A stretch of DNA of 64,000 bases from positions 74,453,548 through 74,517,547 of the forward strand of contig CM056726.1 of the NCBI GenBank assembly GCA_029844215.1, in the 5' to 3' direction. A program made the translations under genes and the position numbers. Of this stretch, positions 53,771 through 64,000 are shown in pieces. Within the stretch, counting starts at the first letter, position 1; every line of letters starts with the position of its first letter. Under the pieces are notes generated by a model. That model worked only from the letters and a program-made list of their open reading frames with translations. It searched no databases and was not told the origin of the DNA. Origin of the DNA: Przewalskia tangutica (lineage: Eukaryota > Streptophyta > Magnoliopsida > Solanales > Solanaceae).

Positions 53771-54736
53771 TGAAACGACAGAGGGGAGTGAAACAGTAGA
53801 TTCCGGTATATCCTTAACCCTCTAGAGATTGTATGTGTGATAAGATAAGTGTATCTTAAGTGCTATGTTCAGATAGCATTGTGTTAATTGTGATTAGAAA
53901 TCATGGTTAGTTAAAAGGGTAAGATTGGGGATAGGGAAAGTGTGAGCCTTGGAGTTTTATACGTAGAGACCTTGAGGCAAGGCCATCTCGAGTAAAAGAT
54001 TTATATATTTTTTTTTACCCTTATCGGAGTGCATAGTACACGTGAGCTATGTTTGTGGGATAAGTCCCTGAGTAGTGTGAAATGAAAGAAGGTAGTTGAG
54101 CTAAGAAGACCACTAGGTTTTCGTGACTCGATGAGGAGATTGTTCCGGATCGGGGAACAAGAGTTTTGCGCGATAGCGGGGCGGGTTGCGGACCGATTGC
54201 GGGTCAAACCGCGGCCTGCATTGTGGTGGGGTCAGTTCGGGGTGGTCCCGCCAGGTGGTGGGGTCACGAGGGTGTTAGGCCCAAGTTTAGTTAACCAGCG
54301 TACGAGTTCGTGGATGCGTTCGACCAGTAGTCGGGCCGATGGGGTCAGCCCATCTTGTCTTTTAGTCAAGACCGTTTACTCGGCAGAGGTTTATGCGAGA
54401 TGTTATATCAGAAAGGTTGTAAGGCTGCACGAGGTGCCTACTTTCACCTTATGACGCATGAAGCCCGTTATGGCTATTTCTTTTCCGAAGTTTTACCAGC
54501 AGGTTAGGAACTCAGTGAGTCTCAAGATCGCATTCGCCCCGCCGTGTTTGACTTCGTGGTAGCTGTGAGGATTGTTGCATCCTGTTGAGGGAGTGTTTTA
54601 TAGCTACCATTTCAGTATTCGGATATCGCCTTATGACGCCTTGTAGGGGCGGAAGTAAGTTGACCGGTCGATTGGTTCGATGTTGGCAAGGTTCAGATAG
54701 TTGGTTCATGCTTGGTTCGGCAGGATGCAGATAGGG
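53771..54736 (+). other. E6 interior, conserved non-coding part
   Basis: About 1 kb homologous to the interiors of E1, E2 and E3 without a shared open frame. Features are a poly-T run (54008-54015) and a G+C-rich block (54175-54300). A role in packaging or structure is possible; I see no gene. Confidence 0.5.
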
Positions 54737-55160
54737 TAAAGCTTATCCAGAAGAGGTTATTGGCAGCTCAGAGTCAACAGAAGTCGTGCGGATAATCGGC
54801 GACGACGCTTGGAGTTTAGGTTGACAGTGGGTCTTCTTGAAGGTACTACCCCGGAAAGGGTGTGACGAGTTTTGGAAAACAGAGGGAACTTAGCCCGGGT
54901 TACTTTGGGCCTTTTCAGGTTATGTGAAGAATAGGCCAGGTAGACTATGGTTAGCATTGCCGTCCGACGTGGGAGGCAGTGCGTCCGGTCTTTCATATTG
55001 TTATGTTCGAAAAAGTATCGGAGATCCATCCAGAGTGTTCCCAGTTAATGATGACCAAGTTGGAGATGATAGCCCCGAGATTTGGAAATGTAGCGAATGT
55101 AAATATGGTAGGTTATGAGAAAGAGTTCGAGTGTACGAGAAGGGTACGACGCGTAAGGGA
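54737..55160 (+). pseudogene. Integrase C-terminal remnant of E6
   Basis: Three frames together give the tail of a gypsy integrase: KLIQKRLLAAQSRQKSYADN, RRRRLEF, then (frameshifted) GKQRELSPGYFGPFQVM, RIGQVDYGLALPSDVGG and a FHIVMFEKVSEIHPE stretch. These match the end of a Ty3/gypsy pol near a chromodomain position. No catalytic core precedes it. It is the 3' scar of a large pol deletion shared with E1. Confidence 0.75.
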
Positions 55161-55399
55161 ATAAGCGAGCATGTGTTAAGAACATATACGTGATCATTTC
55201 TTTTGTAAGTGAAAGTGCGAAGGGAGTATATTTTAGACTTTGGGTGGGAGCTTTTGTGATGTTGGAGGTGATTCCTCGTGGACTTGGATTTAGTAATTGC
55301 GCGTATGTTATTTTTGTGGCCAGATATGGCATTGGCAACTTGTTAGAGGAACTTCATCGATATCCGTCTTGAGAAGGAACATTCGGGGCGAATGTTTCT

Positions 55400-55412
55400 A
55401 AGGAGGGGAGAA
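55400..55412 (+). other. E6 polypurine tract
   Basis: AAGGAGGGGAGAA directly before the 3' LTR, the primer for plus-strand synthesis. Confidence 0.85.
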
Positions 55413-58400
55413 TGTTATACCCCGTATTTCCAGAGTATGTACGTGAGGACGTACGTAGAAAAGTTTGAGCCTTAAAGTTAGGCAAGGACGAAATTTTGTG
55501 CACAACTACCAAAAAGAATCGTTTTCCGACGAAACGTTTTACAAAACTTGCGAAGGGAAAATTACGGCTATGTCATTTATATTTTTTGCGGATTTTTCCG
55601 AGAGATGAAATATTTTGGACCAACGGGAGGGTGACATGTGTCACCCTCAAAGTGGACGTTACTTTGGGCGTTGGTTGGACGATTTGAGGGTCAAGGGATT
55701 GGTAGGATATTTTGTGATATTTTGGTGGTAGATGGATAAGGTACACTTGCCCAAATCTTGACCCTACACTTGCCTACCACTTGGCTTAATCTTGGCCTTT
55801 GATTTCCCTATAAATACCCCCCCCCCCCCTTTGTGAAGACTTCTTCATCCACAAAAACTTCTAAGTCTTGAAAACCCTCCCCCCCCTTTAGAGAGGTTCT
55901 CGTCCAAGCCTCCCCCCTGCCCCCTTTGTGAGGCCCCTTGGCCGAGAGTACCTACCCCCCCCCCTCCTAGGGGTGCTAGCCGAAACCTACCCCCCCTTGG
56001 TAGAAAAGTATTCTCCAAGTATTGTTACTATTCCAAAATACCTTGGCCCAAATACCTTGTAGTATTCCAAGGTTACACCTATACTAAAAGCGCAGAAATA
56101 CTATTATACCTCCCTTCAGTCACAAAAACGAAACCCTAAGGAAAATCTTCATAGCCGGTTGAAGTATTAAGAAGAAGTTGCGTAGAACTTCTAAGGATTG
56201 TTTGGAGAGGTTGGAGCGCCCGGAGTAGGAGCTAAACGTTGCTCAGGATCGACATTAGAACTTGGATAATATTGGGCTTATCGAGGTAAATACTATTATC
56301 CTTATATTGTAATTGGAAATTACATACTGTAGTAGTATAGAAATGAATATAAGATTCACAGAAGAGAATTGAACTGTAATAGAAGGATATTACAGAAAAG
56401 ACTTGAACTGAAATCACATCAGAAGAATATTAAAGAAGAAGATTAATCTGTACTTACATAGGACTGTATTTACAGTAGACTTGTGTAGCTTAACGGGTAG
56501 GGAAGTGCTGCCCGATTTTCCGTAGAATAGAGAACCTACTGCTTAGAATATTCTACAGAGTAGTCTAGAAGTTGATAGACGTATATGGCCTTTATAGGTT
56601 GAATGTTCTGCAAGTAGCATGTACTACTTGAAAGGCGGACAAGGCTAGCCGGGTTATAACCGTGGAGCGTTTTGCTAATAGTCGATAATCGTCGCGAGGT
56701 ATGTGATTCTTCCTATCCTCTTGAGCATGATATTTTAAAAGAATATATATATAGTACGGTAGACGTACGTGTGTTAACTGAACGTAGTTTTACGGCAATG
56801 TCTTTTGACTTAAGCCTGAATAATAAGAATCTTGAAGTATTTCAAAAGAATTAAGAAACCTTTTTGAAAGAAGAGTAATACTTTGTTTTAAAAGCTTAAG
56901 AGTTATACTAGCTTTATGGGAAGTTAGGTATAACGACTTAAGAGAGATAAAAAGAATGGTTTATTGATTTTAGAAGTTAAGAGACTTGATCTTAAAAGAT
57001 AAGAGACTTAACTTAATTAATATGAATTTTGTTAAAATATGTGAAACCTCATTCGTGAGTAATGAGTACTTGGTTTTTTTTAAAAGGAATAATGTTTTAC
57101 TGATTTCGGAAATCAGAATAAGTATCGAACAAACCACTGCAGCGTTAATAAAGGGAAATGTATTGACTAATTAAGTATTATTAAAACCAGTAGAAACCTC
57201 CACCTGCATAGAAGCTAAGATGAGACAAAATGATATTACATTTCCTAGATCATGGCTGCTTTAATAAGATTGTTATAAACAAGAATAACCTATTCACATA
57301 TAAGGCATATGTTTCTCAAATTGTTTTAAAGGAGAATTATATAATTAAGTGATTAAAACTATAAACTACGAAACCTTTCGAAAATGAGAAACTTGAGCAT
57401 TTGAAATTAGGCAAACTTGAACGTTTGGAAAATAATGTTGTTACTTGATTTTACAAAGGGAAGTGTTTTGATTTACTTAAAAAGATAGTCACTCTATTTT
57501 TATACTACGGGTATTGAATGACTTTTGTGAAAGAAACGGATCTTTTAAAGAGTTAATGTATGAAGTACTTTGGGGATAAAAACCCGAACTTGTTGACATA
57601 TAGTAGAACGTACCTCGTGTGAATAACTTGATTGTGTTGGTTTGTGATAACCTTGTAATACTTCCTTGTTGATTGATAATTAAACATGTTAGGATGCTAC
57701 ATGTGTTAGTGTCTTGTGATGTTTGTGTAAAGGGGTTTCCCTTGTTGTGCTTATGTTGTCTAACGGTAAGCCGTTATGCTAGTATTACATCACTCACCTC
57801 TTGACATGATTCCGGGGGTTAAGCCGCCTCCGACGCGGGGTAGACTCGGTGATGCAGGACCATGATTCGAGAATACCTCATGCGGGTCCGGGACCTATGC
57901 GAGCTACGAGTTCGTGTTAGTGTGCGGCCTTTATGGTCATGCGGTCTATGTGGCCATGCGGTGCGAGTCGGGGCGTTGCGGGAGTAGCTACCCTCGATGC
58001 GAGGAATACCTCACGCGGTCTATGTGAGTGGCCTATGCGGGCTGCGGGAAGTTCCAGACTAGACGCGCACATTAGATATGCGCGGCGAGTGGCGGCTTCG
58101 ATCATGTGGCGGTCTAGACAGATCTCATGATACGATTTATGACCACTGTTACTGCATGGGTTTTAGTAGTCGGCTATGCCTTCGTACTTACCGTGACGGT
58201 TTTATTATGACACAGTGGGACCCGTGTTCATGTGTATTCCACAGTGCTTTTATATCATAGGCTGCGCGGTGAGGAAGGTATTCCACGGGCATGATTGATG
58301 TTGTGGGCGTGAGACCCATAGTTATATTTGAGTGAAGACTTTGAGGCGTGAGTCACGACTTGACATGATCGCTATTTATTGTGGAATCGTAGTTTGGTTA

Positions 58401-58893
58401 TCATACATGTCTCCGCTTTATATAGACTACTATGATTTCATTTACGTATTTTCGATTTACATACTTGGTACTGTTATCGACCTCCTTCGGGGTTGCGTTC
58501 ATGCCGCAGGTAGAGGTACACCAGTCATCGATCCTCGCTCTTAGGATCACAGTTCAGCGTTTGGGAAGCTCCGTTTCTCCGGAGGCTTATCAGTGGTATA
58601 GTCCCCTGTCAGTGTAGGTACTTACATTCAGGGGTATGGCGGCCCTGTCGCCATTGTTGTCATATCATTCTTAGAAGTGCAGCCAATCGTTGTGGGAAGA
58701 GTTGTAAAAAGGATGTAATCGTTTTTTTAAGTTTATATATATATATGCCGAAAGACGAGTCTTCTCAGATAACTGTTTCACATTTCATATTATATCATGT
58801 CTTGTTTTATGTTCCGCTGATTACTCTGATGATTGTATCACTAGGGTGCCCGGGGTAAGGCACCAGTCACGGGCCCGGGTTCGGGTCGTGACA
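55413..58893 (+). repeat. E6 3' LTR
   Basis: 3481 bp, TGTTATACCCCG to GGGTCGTGACA, with TATA box 55809-55816, C tracts (55817-56000), TATATATA (56744-56751), the G+C-rich repeat region (57830-58090) and the TA microsatellite near 58735-58746. It matches the 5' LTR along its length and usually has the fuller (CAG/CTG-containing) version at differing sites. Confidence 0.9.
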
Positions 58894-59049
58894 CTCTTCT
58901 CATCTGCGGAGGTAAGAAATGGCTGAGAAATGCCTCCGAGAACTCGTCCCAAATAGCTGGAGGCGCATGCTCCCCCCGGGACAACTCCCACGAATCAAAC
59001 CATGATCAGCAGATCACGCAACCGATGCGAACCTAAAGCGATTGAAATA
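58894..59049 (-). pseudogene. E3 gag continued, N-terminal side of the break
   Basis: Continues the E3 gag right of E6. It matches E2 gag at 36205-36360 (for example AGAACTCGTCCCA and CGAACCTA). Near 59045 it stops and joins LTR sequence (GTACCAAGTATGTGG), so the start of gag, the PBS and the first few hundred bases of the LTR are missing. Confidence 0.6.
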
Positions 59050-59682
59050 TGTACCAAGTATGTGGCGAAAATCGTAATGAAATCATAACAGTCTATATAA
59101 AGCTGGAAACATGTATGATAACCAAAATAACAGTACACTGTGACTTGCCGAAGTGAAATTAATGAAAGTCAGTTTTACCTTTTAAAGAATATTCCAACAC
59201 ATGAACAATAGTCACACCAGGGCTATGGACACAAGCCCTCAAATATCATCGCGCAGTCCTGTAAGGGTCTCAAGCCCACAAATATCAAAGCGTGCCCGTG
59301 GAATTCCCCCATCACTGCCGACCACCGAAAGTGTAAATTATACCCATGTGACGCGCCCGTGGAATCCTACCTCACTGTCGGCGTACACATATACAATACA
59401 TATATATATCTCCTGCCCGTGGAATCCCCCATCACTGTCGACAGCCGTAGGTGTAAAATATAACCATGTGACGCGCTCGTGGCATCCTACCTCACTGTCG
59501 GCGTACACATATGCAATATATATATATCTCATGCCCGTGGAATCCCTCATCTCGGGTATATGAATTCATGGAGAGCTAATCCATGGGGTAATAATCGTAT
59601 ATAACATGCCCATAGAATCCCTCATCTCGGGTACATGTCTTCATGGGGATCTAATCCATGGAGTAATAATCGTATATAATCA
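59050..59682 (-). repeat. Right LTR fragment of E3, with minisatellite
   Basis: 59050-59150 matches the LTR block with TCTATATAAAGC and ACATGTATGATAACC. 59292-59532 is a tandem pair of about 120-bp units with GCCCGTGGAAT, CATGTGACGCGC and a TA-rich end. 59533-59682 are two 76-bp units with CCTCATCTCGGGTA and TAATAATCGTATATAA. The fragment ends where LTR E7 begins. Assignment to E3 is by position. Confidence 0.55.
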
Positions 59683-62089
59683 TGCATGACCCGACCACTG
59701 GCCCATGGCGGTGCCCTACCAGGCACCCTTTCTATACATCGAGAATAGCGTGAACATACACAACTTATAAAATGCTTAAACATAAAATAACAACAGGCTA
59801 GCCGATAAGGCCACCTTCCGTACAATATACGCAATAAAACAGTACATTTTTTTCTTTACAACCCAATCCACAAATGTGACTACAGACCTCTAAGAATAAC
59901 AACTCTGGCGGGACAGGGCCCCGCAATACCCCTGAATGTACAACGACCGACAATACCAGGGATAAGCCTCCGGAATAAAGGAGCTTCTCAACAGCTGAAC
60001 AGTGATCCTAAGGGCGAGGATCAGCAGACTTGCCACTGCGGCATGACGCGGCCCGAAGGAGGTCGATAACATGTACCAAATATGTGAAACTGAAAGTACT
60101 GTAGTGAAATCATAAGTCTATAATAAAACTGGAGACAGTTATGATAACTCAAATAACAATACACAGTGCCTTACTAACAATGAGAGTAATCAAAAGTATG
60201 GGTAGCAAATCTACGGAAACAGGTGGTATAACGATCTTGGGGATTTACCCCTCATTTATACTCTTACCCTGAAGCAGGTGGTATAACGATCTTGGGGATG
60301 TACCCCTCAGATATACTCTTACCCTGAAGAAGGTGGTATAACGATCTTGGGGATTTACCCCTCAGATATACTCTTACCCTGGAGAAGGTGGTATAACGAT
60401 CTTGGGGATTTACCCCTCATATATACTCTTACCCTGGAGAAGGTGGTATAACGATCTTGGGGATTTACCCCTCAGATATACTCTTACCCTGGAGAAGGTG
60501 GTATAACGATCTTGGGGATTTACCCCTCAGATATACTCTTACCCTATCTCAACTGACCATCATACATAACATAAGCACTACCGGCTTATCATACAATAAG
60601 TAAGCAAGTTAAGAAATCCCCCTAACTTCTTATTAGTCTTATTCATATACACTCTCATTTTAGTTTACTTAAGGCACTAACATGTCATTATAAATCTGGG
60701 AGTTTAACCCAAAGTACTACGTACTTCTATTCTTTTAAAATGACTCATTTTCATATAAATTTCCAAGATACTAATAACCGTAGTATCAAGTCATAACTAC
60801 ATTTTAAGACAAGTCACAATACCTTTTTAGAAAATACATTTTCGGGCTTCTAAAACAAGTGACTTCTTTCTTTTAAAAACCTTAAGCAATTGATGCCTTT
60901 AAATCAATCTGCCTTTCGTTATTTCAAGTCATTTAACATACTTAAATTACTTAGAGTAAACCACTCTTTTTAACTTTCCATAAATCTATTATAACCAACT
61001 TCCCATAAAACCGTTATACTAGCTTTATACATTAGCAACTTACATACTTCTTTATAACCAAAAGACTTAAACTTTCCAACAAAACAAGTATCAATAATAC
61101 TTTCAACATACTTAAAGTCTCTTAACTTTTGAAAACCAAGATATCCTTAATATTTAACAAGTGAGTTAATTCCCTAACTCAATCAACTTGGACATTCTTA
61201 AAATAAGCCAAGGATATCAAATGGACCTAGATTGTCAAAATCTTGTACGTCTACCGTACTATACATTTACAACTTATTCATGCTCAAGAGATAAGAAAGT
61301 TCCACATACCTCTTCGGTTTAATCCACTTGCTAAGTCCAATTCGCCGTACGTAGTATGTCAACCTATAATGACCATAGTACGTCTATTAACTTCTTACTT
61401 CAAACGTAGAATATTCCAAGTGCAAAGTCACTAAATTCTACGGAAAATCGGACAACACTTCCTTTGTTTCTACATACTTTGCCACCTTTTTCAAGGCTGA
61501 ATTCAATAACCATACATGCCACATTTAAGGCCCAACAATGCAATTAATCAATAGGGGATTACACGCCTACTAGACGTGTAAAATTCCGCCCCACAAACGA
61601 TATCAAACTAATACAATCTACTAGTCCAATTCGGCCACATTGAGACATAATAACACCAATTCTTATCCAATTTCCATTTCAATCCAAGTTGTTAGCATAA
61701 CATGATATCAAGTCGCAATTGATTATAACTACTATAATCTTCAAGTAAGTAACATGCGACGATTCTAATAAACGACCAAATTGTAATCCAACTTCCCAAG
61801 GCTTAAATGACATTTCGGATTTAAGGCTACAATCAATCCATAATACTTATAAAACTTCAACACATATACTTCATGCTAGCAAACATGTAAGGCTAACAAC
61901 AATATATAATCTTGTAACACTTAAGAGTCAAGATTATTACCTCAACGATTCTTAATCCAACTCCAATTCCGAAGTCGCTCCTTAGAAACTTAGAGCCTCT
62001 TCTAGACACTTCAATCCGCTTCTTGAGACCCTTAGAACAACACCAACAAATTTCCTTCAATCTTCCAAACAAAACCTAGAAAAGCAACT
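59683..62089 (-). mobile_element. E7: diverged LTR, interrupted by E8
   Basis: Starts TGCATGACCCGACC, with the usual order of LTR blocks (GGCACCC, CCTCTAAGAA, GCCCGAAGGAGGTCGAT, the minisatellite, CGTCTACCGTACT, ACACGCCTACTAGACG) but many differences from E1-E6. It carries a 55-bp array at 60222-60545. It stops at 62089 within the CCTAGAAAAGCAACT block, where E8 begins, so its right end and target duplication are out of view. Confidence 0.7.
60222..60545. repeat. E7 LTR minisatellite, exact 55-bp period
   Basis: Units start at 60222, 60277, 60332, 60387, 60442 and 60497 (about 5.9 copies, all exactly 55 bp). Each has GGTGGTATAACGATCTTGGG, TACCCCTCA and ATACTCTTACCCTG. Differences are few single bases, so the array is young although the LTR around it is diverged. 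Confidence 0.92.
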
Positions 62090-64000
62090 TGTTATACCCC
62101 GTATTTCCGGAGTATGTACGTAAGGGTGTACGTACAAAAGTTTAGCCTTAGTTAGGCATTATGGATGAAAAGTTTGTGCACAACTCACTTAAAGAATCGT
62201 TTTGCGACGAAACGTTTTACAAGACTCGCGTAGGATAAATTCCGGCTATGTCATTTATATTTTTTGCGAATTTTTCCGAGAGACGAAACATTTTGGACCA
62301 ACGAGAGGGCGACACTTGTCACCTTCTAGTTGGCGGACTTGAGGCGGAAATGGGACGAATTGGATGGCCTATTTTGTCATGGAGTTGGTAAGATATTTTG
62401 TGTGCAAGTTGGCTAAGGTACACTTGCCCAAATCTTGACCTTACACTTGCCTTGCACTTGGCATCATCTTGGCCATTGGTTGGCCACTTCTTGACCTATA
62501 AATACCCCCCTTAAGATGAAGAGTTCTTCATCCACAAATTACTTTCAAAGTCTTGAAAATCCTCCCCTCTCCCTTGTGAGCCTTTTCGTCCAAGCCTTCT
62601 CCCCTCAGGTGAAGCTTGGCGAGGCAACCCTAGCCTAGCCGAAACCTACCCCCCTCACTTGGTAGAAAAGTTGTCTTCTAGTATTGTTATAATGCCCAAA
62701 ATACCCTAGCCCAAATCCCTTAGTACTTAGTAGAAGTTGTGAAGAACTTCTAAGGGTTCTTGGAGCTATCGAGCGCACAACTTAGGAGCTAAACCTTGCT
62801 CAGATCGACGTATTATCTAGGATATTATTGGGCTTACCGAGGTAAATAATCTTATCCTTCTTTTGTAATTAGAGAATTCATCGTAGAAGTATAGAAGTAA
62901 GTATAAAAGACTTAGAAGGATATTAAAGAATAGAATTGAACTGTTATCACGAGAAGGGTATACTGAAGAATAATTGAACTATACTTACTTAGGACTGTTT
63001 TCACAAAGAGACTTGAGTAGCTCACCGGTAGGGAAGTCTGCCCGATTTTCCGTAGAATAAAGGACCTACTTAGAATCATTCTGAGTAGTCTAGACGTTGG
63101 TAGACGTGTCTGACTATTATAGGTTGATTCTCTGCGTGCGACATATTCGACTTGACAGGTGGATTTCGCCGAGAAGGTATGTGATTCTTCCTACACTCTT
63201 GAGCATGATATTTTAAATATATAGTACGGTAGACGTACGAGTGTTAACTGAATAATAACTACGGCAATGTCTTTTGACTTAAGCACGAATAATAACTACT
63301 AAATGTCTCTTGACTTAAGCACGAATAATAAAAGATCTTGAAGCATTTCAAAAGATCTTGAATCATTTTTTTACGTAAGAGAAAGCAGTTGGTTTTAAAC
63401 AAAAGCTTAAAAGTTATACTAGCTTTATGGGAAGTTAGGTATAACCACTTAAGAAAGATAAAAAGAACTGTTTACTTAATTGCTTATAAGAACCTTGTAT
63501 TGATTTCTGTAAGGTATAGTAAGATTGTTTGATAAATAGACATACTTATGATCTATGCGTGTTAGTGTCTTGTGATGTTGTGAAAGGGGTCATTCTTGTT
63601 GTGCTTACATTGCTAGGCGGTAAGTCGGTTGTATCGTTATTATATCACCTACCCCGATTTGGTTATACAGGGCTTGCCACCCTTGATGCGGTCTATACGG
63701 CTATGCGGTCTGTGAGACTATGCGGGCTGCGGAGCTCGGGATTGATCATTCCGGTGTTTTAGCCCGACGGGGATGCCCTATGCGATGCAGTGTGACTATG
63801 CGGTCTATTGAGACTATGCGGACAGCGGGAGTCGAGGAGAGTGCAGGGTTAGCTACCCCGTCGAGAATACCTCGCGAGGTGCATGTGTGACCTATGCGGT
63901 GCGGGAAGTCCAAGACTAGGCACGCATAATGATACTATGGCGATTGGCCTTGCCCGATCATTCGAGGCCTAGGAAAGACCCGATTCTGATATCTATGTTG
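62090..64000 (+). mobile_element. E8: LTR, cut by the right edge
   Basis: Starts TGTTATACCCCGTATTTCC and shows the plus-orientation LTR order: TATA box 62497-62504, C runs (62505-62660), CCTAGCC block, CGGTAGACGTACG (63228), paired GGCAATGTCTTTTGACTTAAGC-type repeats (63253 and 63300) and a G+C-rich repeat with TATGCGG (63680-63900). It is inserted in E7. Its end lies outside the window, so solo or full element cannot be told. Confidence 0.8.
62497..62504 (+). promoter_or_regulatory. E8 LTR TATA box
   Basis: TATAAATA about 407 bp from the LTR start, the same place as in E5 and E6, followed by a C run. Confidence 0.6.

Larger units (their letters stand above)
49369..58893 (+). mobile_element. 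E6: complete non-autonomous LTR retrotransposon
   Basis: LTRs are at 49369-52806 and 55413-58893, with a PBS at 52811-52822, a PPT at 55400-55412 and a 2.6-kb interior with partial gag and the integrase C-terminus. It lies in the gag of E3. The target duplication is probably CTCTT: the right flank reads CTCTT, the left CTC just before TG, as if two T of a TTT run were lost. The LTRs differ mainly by CHG-type and homopolymer changes, so the insertion is young. It is similar in layout to elements with large LTRs and gag only (LARD or TR-GAG types). Confidence 0.9.
30975..59682 (-). mobile_element. E3: old, fragmented LTR retrotransposon hosting the nest
   Basis: Scattered collinear pieces make one minus-strand element: LTR remnant 30975-31013 and 40413-41377, LTR end 44665-44688 (ending GGGGTATAACA), interior 44689-45731, gag 48785-49368 and 58894-59040, and a right LTR fragment 59050-59682. 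Insertions E2, E4, E5 and E6 separate them, three of the four with perfect target duplications. The left 2.6 kb of its 3' LTR is missing at the junction with EPRV unit D. The stretch around its PBS is missing near 59045. Its LTR is clearly diverged from E1, E2 and E6. Confidence 0.7.

Noticed and set aside
60222..60545. CRISPR-like direct repeats
   Set aside because: The 55-bp units are head to tail with no spacers and lie in a plant LTR. It is a minisatellite.
1..64000. A host single-copy gene
   Set aside because: Every open frame above about 100 codons belongs to viral or LTR sequence or is antisense to it.

Overview
This window is plant DNA made almost entirely of mobile and viral sequence. 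Two kinds of material fill it: a rearranged array of endogenous pararetrovirus (EPRV, family Caulimoviridae) from the left edge to about 30,974, and a nest of Ty3/gypsy-type LTR retrotransposons with unusually long LTRs (about 3.0-3.7 kb) from 30,975 to the right edge. One more LTR element sits inside the viral array. Initiator-tRNA-Met primer sites (TGGTATCAGAGC), Caulimoviridae coat-protein and protease motifs, and a gypsy gag plus integrase C-terminus all point to a flowering plant. The species cannot be told from the sequence. I found no host single-copy gene, rRNA, tRNA or CRISPR.

Viral array: four partial genomes. Unit A (minus, 1-3168, with its leader, PBS and promoter at 12737-13730) and unit B (minus, to about 19149) form a tandem. 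Unit A is split by LTR element E1 (3169-12736, TSD GACTC). Unit C (plus, about 19139-24975) lies head to head with B, and unit D (minus, 24976-30974) lies on its right. A typical unit reads: promoter with a G-box and TATA box, poly(A) signal, tRNA-Met PBS, leader with two minisatellites, ORF1 (101 codons, open in all four units), sometimes a 71-codon ORF2, a polyprotein (W-rich N-terminal domain, coat protein, aspartic protease, remnants of reverse transcriptase and RNase H), a downstream ORF ('ORF4'), and an array of GGGCAA motifs leading back to the promoter. B carries a coat protein with a CCHC zinc knuckle. A, C and D share a related polyprotein that lacks the coat-protein core, yet it stays open for 522 codons in A. 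No unit keeps a recognisable reverse-transcriptase catalytic core.

Retrotransposon nest: E3 is the oldest, an element broken into pieces between 30975 and about 59682. Into it went E2 (31014-40412, TSD ATAAT), solo LTR E4 (41378-44659, TSD TAAAT), solo LTR E5 (45737-48779, TSD CTATC) and E6 (49369-58893, complete with both LTRs, PBS and PPT). E7 (59683-62089) is a diverged LTR interrupted by E8 (62090 to the right edge). E1, E2 and E6 carry only broken gag and, in E1 and E6, the integrase C-terminus, so they could not move by themselves.

A caution applies to every reading frame here. Repeat copies differ mostly by CAG or CTG reading as CG and by homopolymer length. This looks like consensus error at CHG-methylated sites, so many frameshifts may not be real.
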